From: Chlorobiota bacterium
GTDB lineage: Bacteria > Bacteroidota > Ignavibacteria > Ignavibacteriales > Melioribacteraceae
Reading direction: 5' to 3'
NCBI GenBank assembly: GCA_013151565.1
Contig: JAADIB010000380.1
Location: 1-32,057 of the forward strand
DNA: 32,057 bases
Shown here: piece by piece, positions 28,323-32,057 of the stretch
Layout of the letters: each line of letters opens with the position of its first letter
Numbering within the stretch: the first letter of the stretch is position 1
Program-made: the position numbers and the translations under genes
The notes under the pieces: generated by a model
The model's input: only the letters and a program-made list of their open reading frames with translations
The model's database searches: none
Told to the model about the DNA's origin: nothing

Positions 28323-28631
28323 TTACAAAACAAGTACACTGTTTTGTGAATCAGCATATTCTGTCGGAACGAATTTATCCGCATTTGGATCGTTGCTCCA
28401 ATTATTTCCATCCAACACATATTTGAATTGATATTCTCTACCCGCTTCCAAAGTTTTTTGAATTGAGAAAGAACCATCTTTTTTTAATTTTCTCATCACA
28501 TCTTTGGATGGATTCCAGTTGTTAAAATCACCAACCAATGAAGCAGTTGAAAAATCTTTTGCTGCATCAGCATCGATCTTAAAACTGACTTTGTATTTGT
28601 TCGATTTTAATGCTTTTTTATTAATAGACAT
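28323..28631 (-). CDS. Stand-alone CBM48 / isoamylase early-set (AMPK-beta-like glycogen-binding) domain protein
   Basis: VSLVGDFNNWNPSKDVM-type signature (ASLVGDFNNWNPSKDVMRKLKKDGSFSIQKTLEAGREYQFKYVLDGNNWSNDPNAD). Confidence 0.87.
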   Translation of the reverse strand: MSINKKALKSNKYKVSFKIDADAAKDFSTASLVGDFNNWNPSKDVMRKLKKDGSFSIQKTLEAGREYQFKYVLDGNNWSNDPNADKFVPTEYADSQNSVLVL

Positions 28632-28720
28632 TTTATCTCCCCAAGTTTTTATTAATTGAATGGGCGAATTTAATGAATTTTATTATATCTGAAAATTGAA
28701 AAATTTTGTGATGATTTACA

Positions 28721-28749
28721 TTGACAAAAGTTTGTATGGTTATTAATAT
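28721..28749 (+). promoter_or_regulatory. Candidate sigma70-type promoter for S9 peptidase
   Basis: TTGACA-N17-TAATAT. Confidence 0.45.
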
Positions 28750-28878
28750 TAATGAGTATTTACTCTGTAGGTAAACGGAATAAACTTTTAAAAAATATTT
28801 TTTAATGACCTGCTTCTTTTTTCTGACATCAAAAAAAACGATATTGCATCAAAAAAAAAATTAAACAATGAGGTATTT

Positions 28879-30939
28879 ATGAAATTTAGGTTAAATATAA
28901 TTCTGATTGTTATAGTATCATTCACTTTCACTTTACAAGCACAGAAAAAAGCATTTGAAATTGAGGATTTATACAAGGTAAAATATATTGGCTCACCTGC
29001 TCTATCCAATGATGGCGAAAAGGTAGCGTTTACGGTTACAACATCGAATTTGAAAGAAGCAAAATCCAATACTGAAATATTTGTTGTAAACGTTGACGGT
29101 TCCGACTTAAAACAATTGACCAATAACGAAGCCGCAGATTTCAACCCGGTTTGGAAGAATGATGATAGCGGGATCTTGTTCACCTCCACGCGAGACGGAG
29201 CGGAGCAGTTATATTGTATTCCGGTTGATGGCGGCGAAGCAAAGCAGATCACCGATTTTGATCTTGAAGTCTCCTCTCCAAAACTGGCTCCGGATGGAAA
29301 GTCAATAATATTTCAAACCTCGTTATTCCCGGAATGCGGAATAGATATAGAGTGCAATAACAAAATTGATAATGGGATAAACGATGGTCCTATACAAGCT
29401 CATTTAGCCGACTCACTTTTTGTGCGTCATTGGACAGAATATAACGATGGAAAATACACTCATGTATTAAGTTACAACTTTGAAACGGAAGAGTATAAGG
29501 ATCTGACTCCCGGTTATTTCAACTCACCAACATTCTCAGCCGGAGGAAGTGACCATTATAATTTTTCTCCTGACTCAAGGACAATTACTTTTGATTCAAA
29601 GCGGGTGAAGAATCCTGCTGCATCAACAAATTCTGACATATTTGTGGAAAACCTAAATGGTGAGGGATTAAAGAATATCACAATCAAAAATAAAGCTGCG
29701 GATTTCAATCCAAAGTATTCACCGGATGGAAAATATGTAGCATATTTAACACAACTTATTCCAACATATGAATCGGATAAAATTCGTTTAGCTGTTTATA
29801 ATATCAAAACCGGTGAGCATGAAATATTAACGGAGCAATTCGATAACTGGGTAAGTGATTTTAGCTGGGCGGCGGATTCCAAACATATCTATTTTACCGC
29901 TTACGAAAAGGGTTATATGCCTTTGTTCAAAATAAATGTTGATACGAAGAAAATAACAAAGGTAATTGAGAAAAAAGTAATTCCTAGTTTCGTCATTTCT
30001 CCCAAAGAAGATTTTGTTATTTACACATACTCTTTTGTGCATAAACCTGTTGAGTTAGCTCGCTTTGATCTGAATAGTAATAAGGATTTCGATTTAACAA
30101 GTTTTAATAAAGAGCTAACGGAAACTGTAGATTTTCGTCCCGCAGAACAAGTTTGGGTTAAAGGAGCCAACGGTAAACAGATTCAAGTTTTCATTGTTAA
30201 ACCTCATAACTTTGATCCGAGTAAAAAATATCCGCTTGTGATCAACGTTCACGGAGGACCGCAGTATCAATGGATGGATTCATTCAGAGGTGATTGGCAA
30301 GTTTATCCTGGTGCCGGGTATGTTATTGCATTTCCGAACCCGCACGGCTCAACAGGATACGGACAAGAATTCACTGCTGAAATTTCAAATGATTGGGATG
30401 GAAAAGTTTATGAAGATGTAATGAAAGTAACCGATTATCTGGAAGATCTCGATTACGTTGATAAAGATAGAATGGGTGCAATGGGCTGGAGTTACGGCGG
30501 ATACTTTATGAATTTACTCCAAGCAAAAACTCATAGATTCCAATGTCTTGCTTCGATGATGGGAATTTATGATCTGAGAGAATTCAAAAATGAAACGGAA
30601 GAACTTTGGTTTGCAAATTGGGATCTGAAGAGAAAGGATTACGAAAAGATGTCTCCAAGTATGTATGAAGATAATTTCAAAACACCAGCACTTATTATTA
30701 CAGGTGAGAAGGATTATCGTATCCCATACACTCAGGCATTACGATATTTTACTGTGCTGCAGAATAAAGGAATTGATTCAAGACTGATCATTTTCAAAAA
30801 TGACGGACATTGGCCTAGTTATATTAAATCGATGCCGCTTTATTATAATTCACATTTGGAATGGTTTCACAAATATCTTGGCGGTAAAGAAGCTCCGTGG
30901 GATAGTAAAAAGATGGTTCGTAATTTAATTTTTGAGTAG
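28879..30939 (+). CDS. S9-family prolyl oligopeptidase (DPP/acylaminoacyl peptidase-like), secreted
   Basis: Signal peptide; beta-propeller repeats (SPDGKYVAYLTQ); nucleophile GWSYGGYF; catalytic Asp/His region GEKDYRIPYTQ...NDGHWPS. Confidence 0.95.
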   Translation: MKFRLNIILIVIVSFTFTLQAQKKAFEIEDLYKVKYIGSPALSNDGEKVAFTVTTSNLKEAKSNTEIFVVNVDGSDLKQLTNNEAADFNPVWKNDDSGILFTSTRDGAEQLYCIPVDGGEAKQITDFDLEVSSPKLAPDGKSIIFQTSLFPECGIDIECNNKIDNGINDGPIQAHLADSLFVRHWTEYNDGKYTHVLSYNFETEEYKDLTPGYFNSPTFSAGGSDHYNFSPDSRTITFDSKRVKNPAASTNSDIFVENLNGEGLKNITIKNKAADFNPKYSPDGKYVAYLTQLIPTYESDKIRLAVYNIKTGEHEILTEQFDNWVSDFSWAADSKHIYFTAYEKGYMPLFKINVDTKKITKVIEKKVIPSFVISPKEDFVIYTYSFVHKPVELARFDLNSNKDFDLTSFNKELTETVDFRPAEQVWVKGANGKQIQVFIVKPHNFDPSKKYPLVINVHGGPQYQWMDSFRGDWQVYPGAGYVIAFPNPHGSTGYGQEFTAEISNDWDGKVYEDVMKVTDYLEDLDYVDKDRMGAMGWSYGGYFMNLLQAKTHRFQCLASMMGIYDLREFKNETEELWFANWDLKRKDYEKMSPSMYEDNFKTPALIITGEKDYRIPYTQALRYFTVLQNKGIDSRLIIFKNDGHWPSYIKSMPLYYNSHLEWFHKYLGGKEAPWDSKKMVRNLIFE

Positions 30940-31031
30940 GATTAGTATAACAGGGTTGCTGCTTACCTGCTAATTGCTACAGCTTCTATTCATCCCAATG
31001 TTTTTTATCGGGGGTTGGGTACGGCGATGGG

Positions 31032-31988
31032 TTAGGTAGTTGGTTTATACTTTGTCTTGTTTTTGGAACCTATTTTTATCAGTTTTTTGTTCTCAACACC
31101 TTGCAATAAATCTCTGCTTGCTGTTGAAGTAGATATTTCCTTAAATAAGTTCATATAATCTTTGCGCGTAAATTCTTTTTTATTCAGTGAAAGAAAATAT
31201 TCTAATCTTTCATTGCTCGTCAAAGTTCTATTGTTAAAGTTTAATAATTCGGTTAAAGATTTTTCTAAAACATTTAACATGTATTCAATAAATTCAGTAG
31301 AGTTACCATTTTTATCACTGTTTTCTAAAGCTTCATAGTATTCGTTTTGTGTTGAATTTATTAGCGTCTCAAATGGTAAGTTTTCAAAGACCGGATACTC
31401 TTGTGATAAAATTAAGGTTTGCCAAAGTCTTCCCATACGTCCATTCCCATCTAAAAATGGGTGTATAAATTCCATTTCATAATGAAAGACACAACTTTTA
31501 ATTAATGCTATTTCATCGTAGTTTTTTATGTAATTGAATAGTTCTTTCATCAGATATTGAACATTTTGTGGAGGTGGTGCCAAATGAGCAATTTTAGAAT
31601 CTTTAAATATACCGACGCTAGCTATTCTATATTCCCCTGCCTTTTCTACCAAGTTTCTCATTAATATTTTATGTGCTTTTAAAAATGATTTTTCTGATGC
31701 CGGGTTAAAAGACGATATGTTGTCATAAACCAAAATTGCATTTTGAACTTCCAAAATATCTTTTTGTCCACCTATAACCCGTTTGTTTTCAATAATTGCA
31801 GTTACTTGTTCTTCTGAAAGAGAATTGCCTTCAATTTGTAATGATGAATGTATGGTTTTAATTTTATTCTGCTTTCGTAATTGGGGAGACGGTTTGCTAA
31901 TATAATTTGCGTTAATTTCACCAATTTTTATCGAAATTGATGAAATCAATCTTAAAATTGCTGCATTTATTTCATAAGGAGGTTCCAT
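31032..31988 (-). CDS. Fic-family protein (putative AMPylator) with C-terminal winged-helix region
   Basis: Fic motif HPFLDGNGRMGRLW; N-terminal inhibitory-helix-like SLQIEGN (S/TxxxEG/N); C-terminal EFTRKDYMNLFKEISTSTASRDLLQGVENKKLI. Confidence 0.93.
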   Translation of the reverse strand: MEPPYEINAAILRLISSISIKIGEINANYISKPSPQLRKQNKIKTIHSSLQIEGNSLSEEQVTAIIENKRVIGGQKDILEVQNAILVYDNISSFNPASEKSFLKAHKILMRNLVEKAGEYRIASVGIFKDSKIAHLAPPPQNVQYLMKELFNYIKNYDEIALIKSCVFHYEMEFIHPFLDGNGRMGRLWQTLILSQEYPVFENLPFETLINSTQNEYYEALENSDKNGNSTEFIEYMLNVLEKSLTELLNFNNRTLTSNERLEYFLSLNKKEFTRKDYMNLFKEISTSTASRDLLQGVENKKLIKIGSKNKTKYKPTT

Positions 31989-32002
31989 TTTTAACTAACA
32001 AG

Positions 32003-32020
32003 TAGTATCATATGATACTA
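32003..32020. promoter_or_regulatory. Perfect 18-bp palindrome, candidate operator of fic gene
   Basis: TAGTATCATATGATACTA, 14 bp upstream of the Fic start codon. Confidence 0.65.
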
Positions 32021-32057
32021 TCAATATAATGATTCTATTTTAGTTTTCAAACTAATT

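Noticed and set aside
28827-28860. Direct repeat CATCAAAAAAAA(AA) before the S9 peptidase
   Set aside because: Homopolymer-driven, too short and low-complexity to interpret; could be a phase-variable tract but there is no support
28788-29252. 154-aa minus-strand ORF over the start of the S9 peptidase
   Set aside because: Antisense to signal peptide and propeller coding sequence; composition consistent with a chance ORF
30940-31031. Possible terminator (CCCAA...TTGGG) between the S9 peptidase and fic genes
   Set aside because: Stem of only 5 bp with a long loop and no T tract

Overview
AT-rich bacterial window, gene style suggestive of the Bacteroidota/Chlorobi/Ignavibacteria group (inference only). 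The flanks are mostly ordinary: a partial membrane sensor fused to an AlbA_2/Schlafen-like domain, PorV/PorQ-like protein, TPR proteins, ClC-CBS-TrkA_C transporter/channel, THEP1-like NTPase, aspS, PLP dehydratase, TetR regulator, stand-alone CBM48 protein, S9 peptidase and Fic protein. The core (about 8.75-25.8 kb) is a divergent type IV pilus / type II secretion-like machine. It has two tandem pilin-like proteins (MGQQQLLL..., minimal leader, no Glu5), a PilC/GspF with an apparently duplicated N-terminal module, a PilB-type and a PilT-type ATPase, a GspL-like PilM-PilN fusion, a PilO-like protein with a PilP/GspC-like tail, and a minimal secretin. It is followed by five two-component proteins, including a hybrid kinase with degenerate receiver-like segments, a REC-DHp protein with no ATPase domain, and an NtrC-type sigma54 activator. 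A sigma54-like -24/-12 element (TGGCAC-N5-TTGT) lies just upstream of the first pilin, with CGGTA(A)-type inverted repeats 110-190 bp further upstream. No tRNA, rRNA, CRISPR array or intact transposase was recognised. All homology calls are by eye from motifs; no searches were run.
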